DNA from: Mesorhabditis belari
Taxonomy: Eukaryota; Nematoda; Chromadorea; Rhabditida; Rhabditidae
Direction: 5' to 3'
DNA: 64,000 nucleotides
NCBI GenBank assembly: GCA_958450365.1
Contig: CAUEEP010000859.1
Location: 186,001 to 250,000 of the forward strand
Made by a program: the position numbers and the translations under genes. This document shows, piece after piece, positions 1 to 15,258 of this stretch; within the stretch, counting starts at the first letter, position 1; every line of letters starts with the position of its first letter. Under the pieces are notes generated by a model. It saw only the letters and a program-made list of their open reading frames with translations. It had not been told where the DNA came from and did no database searches.

Positions 1-746
1 GCCCCTCGGAATTTCGCCAACGAATAAATGGAACGGTGATCGAGGGGCGGAAGCTTGCTTCACCTAAATTTTTATTGCCCATGACAAAGTTATAATGAGA
101 ATTTTTATAACTGTTCTTTAGAGCAGTAGTAAAACCTCCATATGTTTTTTGAAATTCATACTTTTTTGCAATAATAAATCAAGCGAGTAGAACGCCTTCA
201 CCGCGAAACTAAAAATAATATATCAAGGCATAAACAAAACAATTAGGTAACCCGTTTAGCCTCTGAAGATTTGCTGGTGAAATATGTTCATCCAAATATT
301 CCGAGGAATATTTGTCGATTAGCTCCCACAAAGTTGCGAGAAGTTCACCGATACCCTCTCCGGGAATCACCATCTGAACTTTTTTGCTAGGTGGAAATTT
401 TATTGCACATTTATAGACAGACCTGACTTCGAGACATGCAAACGTTGTAAGAGGTCGCCGCGTTCTAAACCTTTTCACATAAGATTGTTTCCCATCTATG
501 TTTCCCATAAGCTTTCTCAACCTGCTACTACTTATAACTAACGAAATTTGTCTTTCGACAGCACCAAACAAAAAATACCTCTGCTATCTTGATGAAAAGT
601 CATCATTTGTTCTGCTTGCCATCCACGCAGAAGCGTTTGTATTGAATGTTGAGAAGCTTACTCTCGAGATCGTCTTCATTTGGCTGTCCGCCTTGCGCCA
701 CTCGCCGTTCGTCAGGTTGTCCCCTATCTTCACTGCTATGAGACAT
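1..746 (-). pseudogene. PUR-alpha-like nucleic-acid-binding protein, copy 1 (decayed, runs off the left edge)
   Basis: The minus strand reads like a PUR-family (Pur-alpha/plp-1 type) single-stranded nucleic-acid-binding protein. From an ATG at 746 it gives an acidic N-terminus, then LLNIQYKRFCVDGKQNK, which fits the first PUR repeat, followed by two in-frame TGA codons (600-605) and LFIKIAEV, the expected continuation of the repeat. Further exons give ERGDLLQRLHVSK and VQMVIPGEGIGELLATL (second repeat) and SFRPSITVPFIRW (third repeat) near position 1. Relative to the second copy at 54863-55985, about 260 bp holding the exons that encode YYLDLKQN are missing at about position 480. The stops plus the lost exons make it a pseudogene. 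The family call rests on several PUR-repeat motifs in the correct order. Confidence 0.7.
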
Positions 747-1472
747 CTAAAATCAGTGTAATTGAAAGGAAGTTAATTAGGCGGCACTGGCATCACCATT
801 ACCAAACCAAATTAATTCTTAACAACATCTATCATTCAAACCAATAATTCATTGGATCGTGAACTTCAAAAATATGTGCTAGAAAGAAACCTTTTCCTTA
901 ACCTTATTCTATTGCACAAAAACGTTAGTACTGATTGATAAAAACAACGTTACACTAACAAGGAACCCGTATAAAATGAGCAAGCAATAGGAGATCAAAA
1001 GACGCAAAAGTGCAAGTGCCATAAGAAATACTTGTGACAACCAAAAGCAAAAGAAATAAAAGCCCAAGTCAATTCCCAAATACATAATTTGACCAGCAAA
1101 ACAATGCTCAAGTAAACAATCTCAAAAGAGTGCAAAAATGTTCTGATCAACTTCCAAACTCCATTCCTTCCTAAAAACTATATTTATGAAAAGCTTGTGA
1201 CAAAAACTCACTTGTACTGATATCAAAAATTTCAATCGTTCTTCGACTAATTCCTTTGAGATTCCCAACTCACGTAAATCACAAGCTCATTTTGTGGATT
1301 GGCAATGCACAGTCTAAAAATAATTGCACTATAGAGAAAGAAATGAGAGAAATAAACTCGAATTCATAAATGACTCATTTAAAAAAAAATGATTAGAAGA
1401 GAGAGATTTATCACAATCAATTGAAAAAACAATCTAGAAACACAAGGATATACCTAAGATATTCTAAACATA
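747..1472. other. Non-coding spacer between the PUR-like and GBA2-like remnants
   Basis: No exon recognised. The sequence is AT-rich and matches 55986-56590 of the second copy with scattered substitutions and small indels, then diverges where each copy has received its own insertion. Confidence 0.6.
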
Positions 1473-1992
1473 TTGGGTTGGGGAGAATGAGTCGGCGCCG
1501 AAAATCAAAAAAATGTCTAAAACTTCTATTCGACTTCGTCAAATAATATGCGTTTGATATGAGTAGAATGGTTAACTAATTCTCTACAAAATCACATTTA
1601 AAAGAAAATTCAAACAGCGCCTCCGCTCAAGAAAAAGCCATTTTTTCACAAAAACTACAAACTGTCATCGAGAAAAAACCATTGGTGGGATCTTCCTGCA
1701 AATTTGGCAACTTAAGTAATTGAATGTGCTCTATCTTTTTTATATAAACACCAAAGAAGGTTTATGTGAAAGAAACTGTTCAAATGATGAGTCGGACTCT
1801 TTGCCATTTTAACCAGCTGCGTTTGGAAGTTTATAAACTCCACGAAAGAAAAGCTTTGTGGAATCTCTCAAAAGTCATTTTGTAGAGAAATAGTGGATCC
1901 TTTCGATGAAACCAAACGTATGTTTAAAGAAGGCTTTATGTGTGCAAAAAGTCCCTTTAAAGTTGGGCGCCGACTCATTCTCCCCAACCCAA
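1473..1992. mobile_element. Tc1/mariner-type MITE
   Basis: A 520 bp element has near-perfect terminal inverted repeats of about 26 bp that start TTGGGTTGGGGAGAATGAG and end with the reverse complement, flanked by TA on both sides (1471-1472 and 1993-1994), the duplication expected of Tc1/mariner transposases. It has no coding capacity. It is absent from the second copy of this segmental duplication, and a related internal sequence lies at 12505-12965 inside an F-box intron. Confidence 0.8.
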
Positions 1993-2054
1993 TACATAGA
2001 GTTAGAGAGTTGAAGGTATCGACGGGAGAAATCTGCGGAAAATCGTTCAAATCT

Positions 2055-5447
<3,393 letters not shown>

Positions 5448-5920
5448 CTAAAAATGGAAACATTATTGGAAACATTTTGGGAAGTCAGATACGTATATTT
5501 ATTTACCGAGTCTCCTTAATCATAATATTTCTTGCTTTTTCTTTTTTGAGCTTAAGGCCAATGATAAAGGCAACTTTAACCGAATACATCGGCTCTGTTT
5601 GAAGGATATCCCTACCCAAAAAGACTGTTCAATAGCTTCCAGTGCAAAATTTACGTCCCAAATGTACTAATCTGAGTATAATGTGGGTCGGCCCCACATT
5701 TCTTTGGAGGTCTTGTTAGATTTACGGAAAATTTCTTTTTTTAAATACTTTGCGCGTAGCTAGCACCAGTTTTTAATCCTCTAACAAACTGCTAATGCCT
5801 TTTTAGAAAAGTTCTAGCTTCTGGCCATTCAGAGAACTTTTAGATTTCTTTGTCCATTCAGTTATTAATATTTTTCACTTCTTGTTTTTACTTTGCAAAG
5901 AGTCACGCACTTGTTAATTT
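5448..5920. other. Non-coding sequence past the end of the segmental duplication
   Basis: Similarity to the second copy fades at about 5505 (matching about 59930). No exon recognised; AT-rich. Positions 5913-5920 are the left target-site duplication of the next element. Confidence 0.5.
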
Positions 5921-6668
5921 GGGAGGTAGTCAAATGAGCGCCAAAAATTGAGCGTCAATCATTTCAGCGCCAACGATTTGGCTCACGCTTATTTCAGCGC
6001 CACCATGAGCGCCGGCCAAAAATGACTGGAAAACAATCATGAGCGCCAAATTAAAAGGCCTAAAAACGCAAGCGCCGGGCCAAAAATGACGGAAAACGTT
6101 CATTTCAGCGCGACAAATTTTAATATTTTGCTTTCTACGCTGCTTGCATGTTTTAGGGTTTGCTTCTGTTTTACACTTCACCATTGACCTAGGGCACGGC
6201 AGTAGGCACCAAATGCGCGGAAAAATTGATAGATAGCTCGATTTAAGGTTTTTGATGAAAAGTGAAATTTGCTAGTTGTGTGATATTTTCCCCCAAAGCA
6301 TGCTTTTCACCGTTTCTTGCCGTTTCGTTACAATTTGCTTACAGTTAACATAGTTCTTTGCTTAGGCTCGTGAACTGCGCAGAAGCGGCGGACAAAGGAA
6401 CACCTGAGTCAAAGAACGTTTGTTCATGATTTATTTTGGTATTTGCTGCCAAGAATATTTTATCTTAGATGATTGCGATGCATGTGTTGTTATTCCGTGT
6501 TAACTAGTTGAATAAAAACAACAGTAAAAACGCGCAGAAAAGCAAAATCGCAACAGAATGGGCTGATTCGGCGCTGAAATGATGTTTCCAGTCATTTTTG
6601 GTGCGGCGCGAAATGCCGCGCTGATCCGCTGTGATTGGCCCATTTTGGCGCTCATTTGACTACCTCCC
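5921..6668. mobile_element. hAT-type non-autonomous DNA transposon
   Basis: A 748 bp element has 26 bp perfect terminal inverted repeats starting GGGAGGTAGTCAAATGAGCG. It is flanked by an exact 8 bp target-site duplication GTTAATTT (5913-5920 and 6669-6676), the length produced by hAT-superfamily transposases. Subterminal regions are packed with copies of a short motif like ATTTCAGCGCC and its complement. No transposase is encoded. The boundaries are exact. Confidence 0.85.
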
Positions 6669-6676
6669 GTTAATTT

Positions 6677-7963
6677 CGAGGCTTGACTTAATCGATTTAT
6701 GAAGCAATCCAAATCGAAAACCTCTTCTTGTGCCACATACAGCAAAATTTGTAGAAAGATTCCAGTAGACTAGCCAACGAATATAGCAAAAAATGGAGGA
6801 CTTTTCGAATCTTGAAAAGATTGATAAAAAGGAGTTCTACCTCTGAATCGAATTGCTCTTTTTTTATTGTTGTTCGAAATTTAAAAGGTGTTCCTCTTTC
6901 TCTTAAAAAAACTGGAAATTCGCCCAATGCAATTGAAACTCTGCCTTCCCTTCCTTTCGCTTCTAATCGTGTTCGCCTTCTAACCGCCTGTTTGCTGGGA
7001 TGGGTTCCGTTCCCCAGCGATGGCTTGAAATGTTTATTTCTCTCGAATAAACGTATGTTGAGAAAATTTCTTTAAAGTTTTGTAAAAATTATTTACGTTA
7101 TCATGTTGCAGAATGACCTTCCCTTTCTTTGGCCTCTTTTTTACAACTTCAGCAGCGAGCTAGCTGATCTAGATCTAGTTGATTAGTGTATAATTACGCT
7201 GTAATAGTTGTCCCTTTAGGTAGCAATTCCCAGTGAATAGGTCCTTGGGTATCCCAACAAATACTGAGCCTAATCCTCTTCTGGTGGAGTTCGGGCTTGG
7301 GCTCAGGTTTGGGGTTTTCTCCGGGCCCCACCCATTGATTGTGTCTCCGGTAGTTGACATATAGTACTCATTTTTCACCCCCAGTAATGTGGAAGAAAAG
7401 ATCGGCAGTGATACCGAGTGTAGAGAGCAACCGAGATGCCATTTCCTGTGGTCTGTGAGCTCATGTGGGATCGAAGTCCCAAATTTCGAAGCGTACCCAT
7501 TGCGTGGAGATGGGTTTCTTGTTGTATGACCACACTGTAGTTGTTGAGCTAAATCACGGGCTGTTTATTTATTGTCCTCCTTAATAAGATTAGCTAGAGT
7601 CGTTGCATCGACGTCACTCGGGCGCCCTGATCTTGGCTGATCTTCGAGTGAAATTTTTATGCATTATTTATCAATAAATAAGAGTTTTTTGCTTTCAGTA
7701 AACCTTTCGCTTTTGCTATCAGACTTAAATCTTCTTTTAATTGGTGGAACATAAATTGGTTAGATGAAGAATTCTTTTACTTTTATTGAGAGATTTCTTT
7801 CTCTCTTCTTTCTTTCTTTGCTTGTTGCGAGCACTAGCTTCCTATCTTCAAGCCAGTTGATTTTATTCTTTCTCTCGCCCCACGAAAAAACTTTACCAAC
7901 TGCTATTCTCAAAATCTTTATTCTCAACGGAGGAAACGCGATTCTGAGTTCGGCAACAAATGG
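6677..7963. other. Intergenic sequence without a recognised gene
   Basis: Short open frames occur but none shows a family motif or a convincing exon chain. A pyrimidine-rich stretch at 7764-7820 precedes the ATG at 7964. Confidence 0.4.
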
Positions 7964-8054
7964 ATGCCGTTGAAGAGCTGCCCTTCCACGAGATTCAAGA
8001 TTTAATTGGATGTGGCAGTTGTGGGAAAGTTTTCCTCCTCAAAAGTCACAGTCC
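7964..8054 (+). CDS. Orphan first exon resembling a protein-kinase glycine-rich loop
   Basis: An ATG at 7964 opens a 30-residue exon containing LIGCGSCGKVFLLKS, which fits the kinase P-loop pattern GxGxxGxV followed by a beta strand. It ends at a good donor (GTAAGT at 8055). No following exon with the VAIK lysine or the HRD/DFG motifs was found before the F-box gene at 8921. It is therefore either the truncated start of a kinase gene or a chance match. The kinase reading is an inference from one motif. Confidence 0.35.
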
Positions 8055-8920
8055 GTAAGTTTCTTTTAAACACAAACTCTTTTTACATAACTTTATTACA
8101 CTTTTGTAAAATCATGCTCTTAAGACGAACTAACTGAGTATATCGAGGTGTTTGGCTGGGGTATCCACGTAGCGCATACCGACCAGCTCGTCGCTGAGAC
8201 CGATTGTTGCACTGAAAAGGGCATCTAGTACTGCGGAGCCTCTATAAATTGACAACCATTGGATATCAGTATTGTTATATAGAAGCTATCGTATGTAGCG
8301 ATTGTTATTTAAAAGGCTCTATTCTAATTTCACATTTCGGAAAGACTGAGCCTTTTTTAGTTTGCGCAACATTTAAAAATTTGAAAAAAAGAAGTGAAGA
8401 AAATTTCGTGATTTTAGGACCATTTCAGGACGTTTCTTTTTGTTTTGCTTCACTAGAAACAATTGTTGTTGTAAGATCGGGAGTTCCAAATGCGAAATCG
8501 ATTCATTTCATAAGACGAATTTTTCCATTTTAGCTATTCTAGCTATTCGAATGTGTGCTTCTTTAAACAAATTCTCCCAAAATTGCCTTTTCTCTTCAAG
8601 CACAACAAATTTTTTTGCTTTTTGCATAAATCATAGAAAATACTTTGTATATTTTATACTTTTTTGCCTACACTTTGAGAGTGTATTATCCTTTTTGTTT
8701 GCCAAGAAAGGACACAAAAGCCACGAGTGACTACGCAGCACTCATTTGTACATCTATTTTCAGTGCCCTTTTCGAACGTTACGCTATCTTAATCCCATTT
8801 CTTGAAAACATCCCTTTCATTTGTTTAAAACAAGTGATCGATGAAATCAATAAACACTGGATTCCCATTTTCTAAAACTTATTCAAATTCGATTCAATAT
8901 TCAAACTCAAATCTTTTCGA
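8055..8920. other. No recognised gene
   Basis: The stretch holds AT-rich open frames of under 100 codons on the plus strand without family motifs. Nothing else could be supported. Confidence 0.4.
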
Positions 8921-11900
8921 ATGACTGAAAACCCGGAAGCTCCGAATTCTGAGGTTCAGCTGAATTCCAATGAACTTCTCAATCTCCCCGATGTCTGCTT
9001 GAATGTAATCCTCGAAAAGTGCAATCTTTCAGAAATCTTTTGTTTTTCAAGAACTTGGTGGGTAAAAGTTAAATTTTCGAGAAAATCCAATATTTAGCCG
9101 CCATGCTTTCGCTATCGTTCAACGCAACAAGACCCAACTTGGGGTCGGCTTTCGGCTGGCTGTTTTGTGTGAGGTTTGACATTAACTTGATAGGCTGAAA
9201 ACTATATAATTTTCAATAATATAGTCGGTCTAATAGTTTTCTTTAATCCTGCAGCAAGCCTAGAAATCCTCCATTTGCGCTCTTGCAAACGCCCACTTTC
9301 TGGTACACCGAATTAGTCACTTTAGCATATTATCTTGGGAAATTTGAAGAAGTTTTACTATTTATTGCAGTACAAATTTAGTACGATTGAATCAAAATCC
9401 AATTTTGATCAAAACCCTTTAGGATCGCCTCTACTTCAACCGCTTGAATCGATGGTCTTTGGAGAGAATTGAGTGCGCAAAGATTGGCTCATTCTTCTCA
9501 AATCTTCAAGTCAAAACCTTTTCCATGGAATTTTCGGTGCGTTTTCTATAGAAAGATAAAACTTGACAGTATTTTGAAATCCACTTTTACCGCTAAAGAC
9601 CAATTTTCAGCCTCAAGCCAAAAACGATGCTCGCTACTTGGTCACAAATCGTTTGGGAAAGTTGACTTTCGAGTTCAATTTTAGTCATTATTTGAAAGAG
9701 GTTTGAATGCTTAATTGCACCAAATGTTGGTTTGGCCAGAAAGTTTTCTCCGCCTTTTTGAAATTTTCGTTTATAAATGAATAATTAGCCGATAAAGCCG
9801 TGTAATTTGCTTTAGATAAAAAAGATTTACGATTACATTTAGTGATTTTTAGGCAAATTTTAGTTCGCTTTGAAGCAAATTCGGACGAAAATCCTTGTTT
9901 TTCCTAAAATCCTTACAATGAACATAGAATGAAACCGGCTTGATGAAATGTTATGGAAATTTGTATACCTGCCTAACTTTTTATTCTCTGTCTTTTTTCT
10001 TTTGATACCAAAATAGTTTTCTGTGACAAAAGGTGCTCAAATCGAAACTTTAAGTTTCAGCGTTTTTCACTCCTCGACTTTACACCTTTAAAAAACTGAA
10101 CTAACGCGAGTTTTTCAGAATTTTTTAAAGGGAAATTTGTAAATAGATAATAGGACTTTTAGATAAAACAAACCATAGATCGATTGATTTATTATTCATT
10201 TCAAAAAGTAACCTTTAAAAAAGCGGACAAGACTTTCCGGCCAACCTGAGAGAAATCACGGATGAGCTGAAAATGCAAAATTTCCTACCGTGTTCCATTT
10301 TGACTGATAAAGCAAGTCCTGGTTCGAATCTGGTTAGGTATTTGGATTAGAATGGCATTTTTCAGCAATACTCAGCTTTCATGGAAATCGCGAGAACCTG
10401 GAGAGTTGGTGCCTTGAAAGTGAAGTTGAATCCACAAGGGGCGCCGAAACAACTCCATAGAAGCATCTTTTCAATTGTCAGGTGAGTAAGAAAAGTTAAG
10501 AAAATCTTTAACTTTACCAACTAAATACTGATTTGAACAAAATCCCAATCCATTTTTCCTGCTTTTTAGAGACATCAACTTCAAGGAGCTCACTTTTTTG
10601 CTTCCATCCCAAAGAGCAATTCAATCGGTACCCATTTTGAAGCTCAAAAGCTTCCCCGAAAGAAAGCATTTAATTCCGATGAGTTTCAAGCTTGAGAAGT
10701 GAGTTTTTGAGTTAAAATTAGGATCAGCTCTGTTCTTTGTGCTCCAAATCGAAATGCGCTCTTTCTACAGGGTTGCCCACAATTATAACGCACTTCGGAG
10801 GGCCTAGATTGGCCAAAATTGAATCAATCGTTCTGATTTTTCTGGAGGTAAATCTTAAGTTTTTCTTCTGGAACGGTGCCAATTATCTAATCGATTCAAG
10901 CTTTCAACTTCTTTATAAGGCCTTCCAAAGTTGAGAGCCTGGTGGAGTTCGACTCGCTACTGATTTATGGGATTTTTGAGAGCGAGCTTGTCAAAATCCC
11001 GTTGAGATTGAATTTATTATGTTAATGAACGAAATTTCACATGCACTATGCAGTTGAAGTGCAAAAATTCTTGAGAAATGTCACCAAAACTCACTTAATA
11101 TGGTATGTTTTCACTTGAAGCATTCAGAGAAGCCATTAAAAAACAAGAAAAACTTATTTTTCAAGGTTTATCTCTTTTAAATTGCATAAGTAAATATGAT
11201 TAATTGAAAATTATTCAAATCTTAAAGACTTTTTATCTAAAGAAATGAAACTTTAAAAATTCCATAAATGAGTAGCGTGTAGAGCGATAGCTTTGGAAGG
11301 CCATATAAAAAAGCTGAAAGCTTGATTCGATTAGATAATGTGCACCTTTTCAGGAGACATACTTAAGATTTGCCTCTAGAAAAACCAGAACCATTGCCTC
11401 ATTTTTTGCCAATCTATTTGACCAAAATTGTCCAATCTGGCCAATTTTAACCCTTTGAAGTGTGGCGCTATAATTTTGGGCCACCCTGTAGCACACTCAA
11501 CTTGTTGCTGTGAGAAAAATGAAGCATTGAGTACGGCAGAAAGGCTAAGTTTACATTTGGAATACAAAATGTATTCAAAAAATAAGTTCCCAAGCATTTT
11601 AGAGATACCCCGAGACAACCGCGATCGGCGAGCTTTCAATTCACGTGGAAAGGACTCGAGTTTGACCGTTTGCTCGAAGTAAGCGATTATGAGAAGAATT
11701 ACTGGAAAAGTACAATAGAAAAATCAAGAGGAATTACTATCTTCAGGCCATGCACAATGAACAGATATTCTTGTTATCGAATGAAAGCTTCAAAGTGTTG
11801 ATCGATATCAAACCGGTTGACGAGGGTCAGAAAGTCAGGTGTGGAGATTAAAAATTGGGTAATACGATCCGATCATGTCGAAAGTAAAAGTATAATACGT

Positions 11901-12050
11901 TTATGTGGCTAATTTGAAAAGATACTGTAATCTTTTCTTTAGATTTTTTCAGTTTTATTTAATTTCGAGAATTTCAGCTTCAACAAGGCCTTAGAGTTAC
12001 ACCGAAACGATTTTGGGTGTTTTTGCCATGAAAAGATTAATGTGATTTGA
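8921..12050 (+). CDS. F-box domain protein 1
   Basis: The start is the ATG at 8921. Exons: 8921-9057, 9098-9173, 9423-9536, 9611-9700, about 10222-10332, 10366-10481, 10570-10698, 11603-11678, 11747-11838 and 11978-12050, with consistent phases except at the uncertain left boundary of the fifth. The N-terminus reads LNLPDVCLNVILEKCNLSEI then SRTCRHAFAIVQRN, a typical F-box (about residues 20-50) that would bind SKP1 and recruit substrates to an SCF ubiquitin ligase. The rest, including AFMEIARTWRVGALKVKL and IDIKPVDEGQKVR, resembles the variable substrate-binding half of nematode FTH/F-box proteins. The intron between 10698 and 11603 carries a MITE. The downstream gene at 12269 is a paralogue with the same exon order. 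The F-box call is firm; the substrate is unknown. Confidence 0.75.
10768..11488. mobile_element. Palindromic MITE in an F-box intron (CAGGGTGGC-end family)
   Basis: The ends read CAGGGTTGCCCACAATTATA and its diverged complement ending CACCCTG, flanked by TA at 10766-10767 and 11489-11490. The inner halves are also complementary: the region around 10820-10930 pairs with 11280-11400. The ends resemble those of the elements at 13893-14265 and 26373-26752. No coding capacity. Confidence 0.7.
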
Positions 12051-12504
12051 ATAATTATCTTGTTCATTTTGTTAGAGCTAGTTTTTAAATGTAAATAGAA
12101 GCTTACATTTATCTTGTTTTCTTTTCGACTTGTGATATTACTTGTGTGACTTACCTGTGTGATCTCACGAATAAACTTACTGGTTCTTTAAGCCAAATCT
12201 TGCGAAAAAGCTTAAGCAGCTAGATATATCTAAACTTTTTGACCTATTTAGATTTTGACAAATTTTAGATGGAGCCCATAAATTTATTAAATTTGCCGAA
12301 CGAGGTGCTGCTAAAGATCATCTCGAGGTGCTCGGCCAGAGACGCGATTCGATTCAAGCAGGCATGGTTAGTTAAAGAATTTAAAACAAGAAACACATTA
12401 TAAAAATCATAACTGAATTCAAGTATAACTCCTAAGCATGACCAGTCTTTTTTTCACTTCGAAAAACTTTCTAAAACTTACAAGGGACGATCTACTTGAT
12501 CAGG

Positions 12505-12965
12505 TGCGAAAATCAAAGAAATTTCTAAAACTTCAAGCAGACTTCGTCAAATGATACGCGTTTGATATTAGTAGAAAGGTTAACTAATTCTCTATAAAAT
12601 GACATTTCAAAGAGTGCTCAAACAGCGCCTCAGCTCAACAAAAAGCCAATTTTTTCACAGAGTCATCTAGAGAAAACGTTCGGAGGGATCTTCCTGAAAA
12701 TTTGGCAACTCATGTAATTGAGTGTGCTCTATCTTTTTTATGTAGACACCAAAGGAGGTTTATGTGGAAGAAACTGTTCAAACGATGAGTCGGACCCTTT
12801 GTCATTTTGACTAGCTTTGGGAGTCAATAAACTCCACAAAAGAAAAACTTTCAAAAGTCATTTTGTAGAGAAATAGTGGGTCCTTTTGATGAAATAAAAG
12901 TATATTGAAAGAAGGCTTTATGCCTGCAAAAAGTGTCTTTAAAAAGCTCTTTAAAGTTCTTTAAA
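12505..12965. mobile_element. Degenerate relative of the mariner MITE at 1473-1992
   Basis: Long stretches match the internal part of the 1473-1992 element with frequent substitutions, for example TTAACTAATTCTCTA and TTCAAACAGCGCCT-type blocks in the same order. The GC-rich terminal repeats are not preserved. It lies in the first intron of F-box gene 2. Confidence 0.6.
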
Positions 12966-13671
12966 ATTCGCCGCCATTTAATCCTGATATATAACTAAAG
13001 CCAGATAATAATTAGGTTTAAAAAGTACATATTCAAAGAAGCGGAAAATCTTGCGTCGAATGATGTGAATCTAATTTGCATAAGTCAAATCAATTGCTCA
13101 ATTTTCCAGTCGATCCGCCTATCACTTCGTTGAGGCGTACGACCACGAGATGCCATGTAATTTCGTGATGGGCAGCTTTTTATACGTAACTGAATCACTG
13201 AATATCTTGAAAATGGAAAGAATTTAGACCGATCGATTGTATTTATTCTATAAGAAGAATGATCGAAAGATTGAAGGAATTCCGATAAAAAAGGTTGAAC
13301 ATCAATTCGATCACGCGCGCTTCAAACAGTTAACGATTAACTTCGTGAAATTGGTGAGTTGATACTTAAAATGATAGCAAACTAGTTTTTATGAATTCCT
13401 TTCAGTACCATTCGACCGCTTACCTTGCCAAGAGCAGCACCGGCGGTCCGTACGGACCGTACAACAAAGAGGAGTTCCTCGAGAGCCACCGGGAATGCCT
13501 TGGAAATGAGGTTGGTTGAAGAAACGTACGGTAGATTTTCTCTGTGCCAGCATCCTTGCTTCATTCGATGATGAATCCGAAGGCTCAATCAATGACACCA
13601 AAATTGAGCTGATCGGATGAAAACTGAGGCTGAATTATCTAAAACCAGCCAAAAAACCCGCCTAATGGCTA

Positions 13672-13775
13672 CCTGGGCGTTTTGGCCGACGTGACGCAGT
13701 CGGGAGCGCGCTTGTCTCCAGCCCTCACGACTCGGGTGTGACTCCCGGCTGTGTCATGACTTTCGCTTTTTAAAA
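13672..13775 (+). repeat. tRNA-derived (SINE-like) sequence
   Basis: TGACGCAGTCGGGAGCGCG resembles a pol III A box of elongator tRNA-Met type, GGGTGTGACTCCCGG resembles a B box with paired T-stem, and a run of T follows within 30 bp. The anticodon and acceptor stems do not form well. It is better read as a SINE or tRNA pseudogene than as a functional tRNA. Confidence 0.4.
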
Positions 13776-13892
13776 AACGAAATATGAGATGCACAACTAC
13801 AAAGAACTCTAAGACTAACAAACTAAAAATCATGTAAATCGGCCCACGGGGAGCCGAGAACTCGCGACGGACAGACACTTCCCTTTTATATA

Positions 13893-14265
13893 CCTGGTGG
13901 CGCACAATTACCCGCACTCAGTTCAGATTCTCCAGCTCAGCGAAGAGCCAATCAATTGACCTGATTCTTTTTTTATTATCAAATTGAATATTTTTCCTCC
14001 AATTTTCTGGATTTGATAAGAAAAGTTTCTAAACTTTTGATAGAGCGCTGCAAAGTCTAGACACGCGTTTCCTGGAACCGCGATTTTCTGGTTTTTGTAA
14101 CTAGCTTCAATGCCTCAAAATCAAAGAAAACCAGCTTCATTTACTTCTTTTTACTTATTATTTCTAAGATCTAGCTCATTTTTACTAGGAAACAATGAAT
14201 TTCGATTCGGGATCAAAGTTCAAAATGTGAATTTGAACTGAGTGCGGATAATTGTGCGCAGCCGG
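13893..14265. mobile_element. TA-inserting MITE, copy A
   Basis: 373 bp with ends CCTGGTGGCGCACAATTA and its complement, flanked by TA. The whole element is about 90% similar to 26373-26752 in the iPLA2 gene, including the internal block GATTTGATAAGAAAAGTTTC. Confidence 0.8.
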
Positions 14266-14627
14266 TATAGTAGATAGGTGTCTTTTAAAAAACTTACTAC
14301 TTAGGAGGAACCCACTCTGACTCAGTACTACTTCAAGAATTGTTGGTCAGCGGATTACTGTATTTTTCTATCACCAAATACCAATTCCAGGGTTTCTGGC
14401 ACTTCACCTCGATTGCAAAAACGTGGAAAATAGATCATTTTATTATCAAGATTCGCAGTGACGAGATTTTTTGTGGTTATTTCCAAGAGGATTTGGTCAA
14501 CTTGTGCAAGTGAGTCATCTGTAATGAAAAAGATACGATACTTTAAAGTTCCTTCAAATTTCTACTTCTATTTGACTCTACAGAGTGAATTATGGCGACA
14601 CTTTTTTTGGAGAAGTTGCTGGTAAAC

Positions 14628-15258
14628 GCCTGACTTATTGCTAAAGTGTCAAGTGTTATATAGAAAATTAAAGCCCTTAACCTTGGTATCATTTATCTAT
14701 AAAGAACTTTCCGGTTGGAATTATATAACTCATTTTACAAGCTCTAGATTGAGCTCTCCGGCGATCTACCATTTTTTGCACTTTTCTGAAGAAAAAAGAT
14801 TGTTAAAAGGTTTCTTGTTATTTATTTTATGAAAAAATAACATTTAATTTCGTTTAATAACAATAAGAATAACGGGAAACCCTTTTTTCAAAATTTCTTG
14901 GCCAAAATTGACTTTTGAATTCATTTGGAAATTCCGCAAAAAAGGGAAAATTGAGCTTTTTTGAATATTGACATTTGACAAGAAGCTGTTGCTATAGAAG
15001 CTTTTCTAGCGTTAAATCTTTTTGAGTGTTATTTTTAAAGTAAAATACCACAAGTTTCATTGAAGGAATGTCTTTCTAGATGAAAATATTGTGTGTCAAA
15101 AAGTATCAAAAATGGCAGAAAGGCCGACTTGAGCTCATTCAAGAGCTTGTAAAATGAGTTGTATATTTCCAATCGGAAAATTCTTTGTAGATAAATGATG
15201 CCAAGATCAAGGGCTTTATTTTTCTATATAATACTTGGCACTCTAGTAATAAGTCAGT
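14628..15258. mobile_element. Foldback element in F-box gene 2
   Basis: Inverted arms pair about 14630-14770 with 15125-15255: for instance TATAGAAAATTAAAGCCCTT on the left is answered by AAGGGCTTTATTTTTCTATA on the right. The outermost bases read TGACTTATT and AATAAGTCA. No coding capacity. It separates the last exon of the gene from the rest. Confidence 0.7.
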
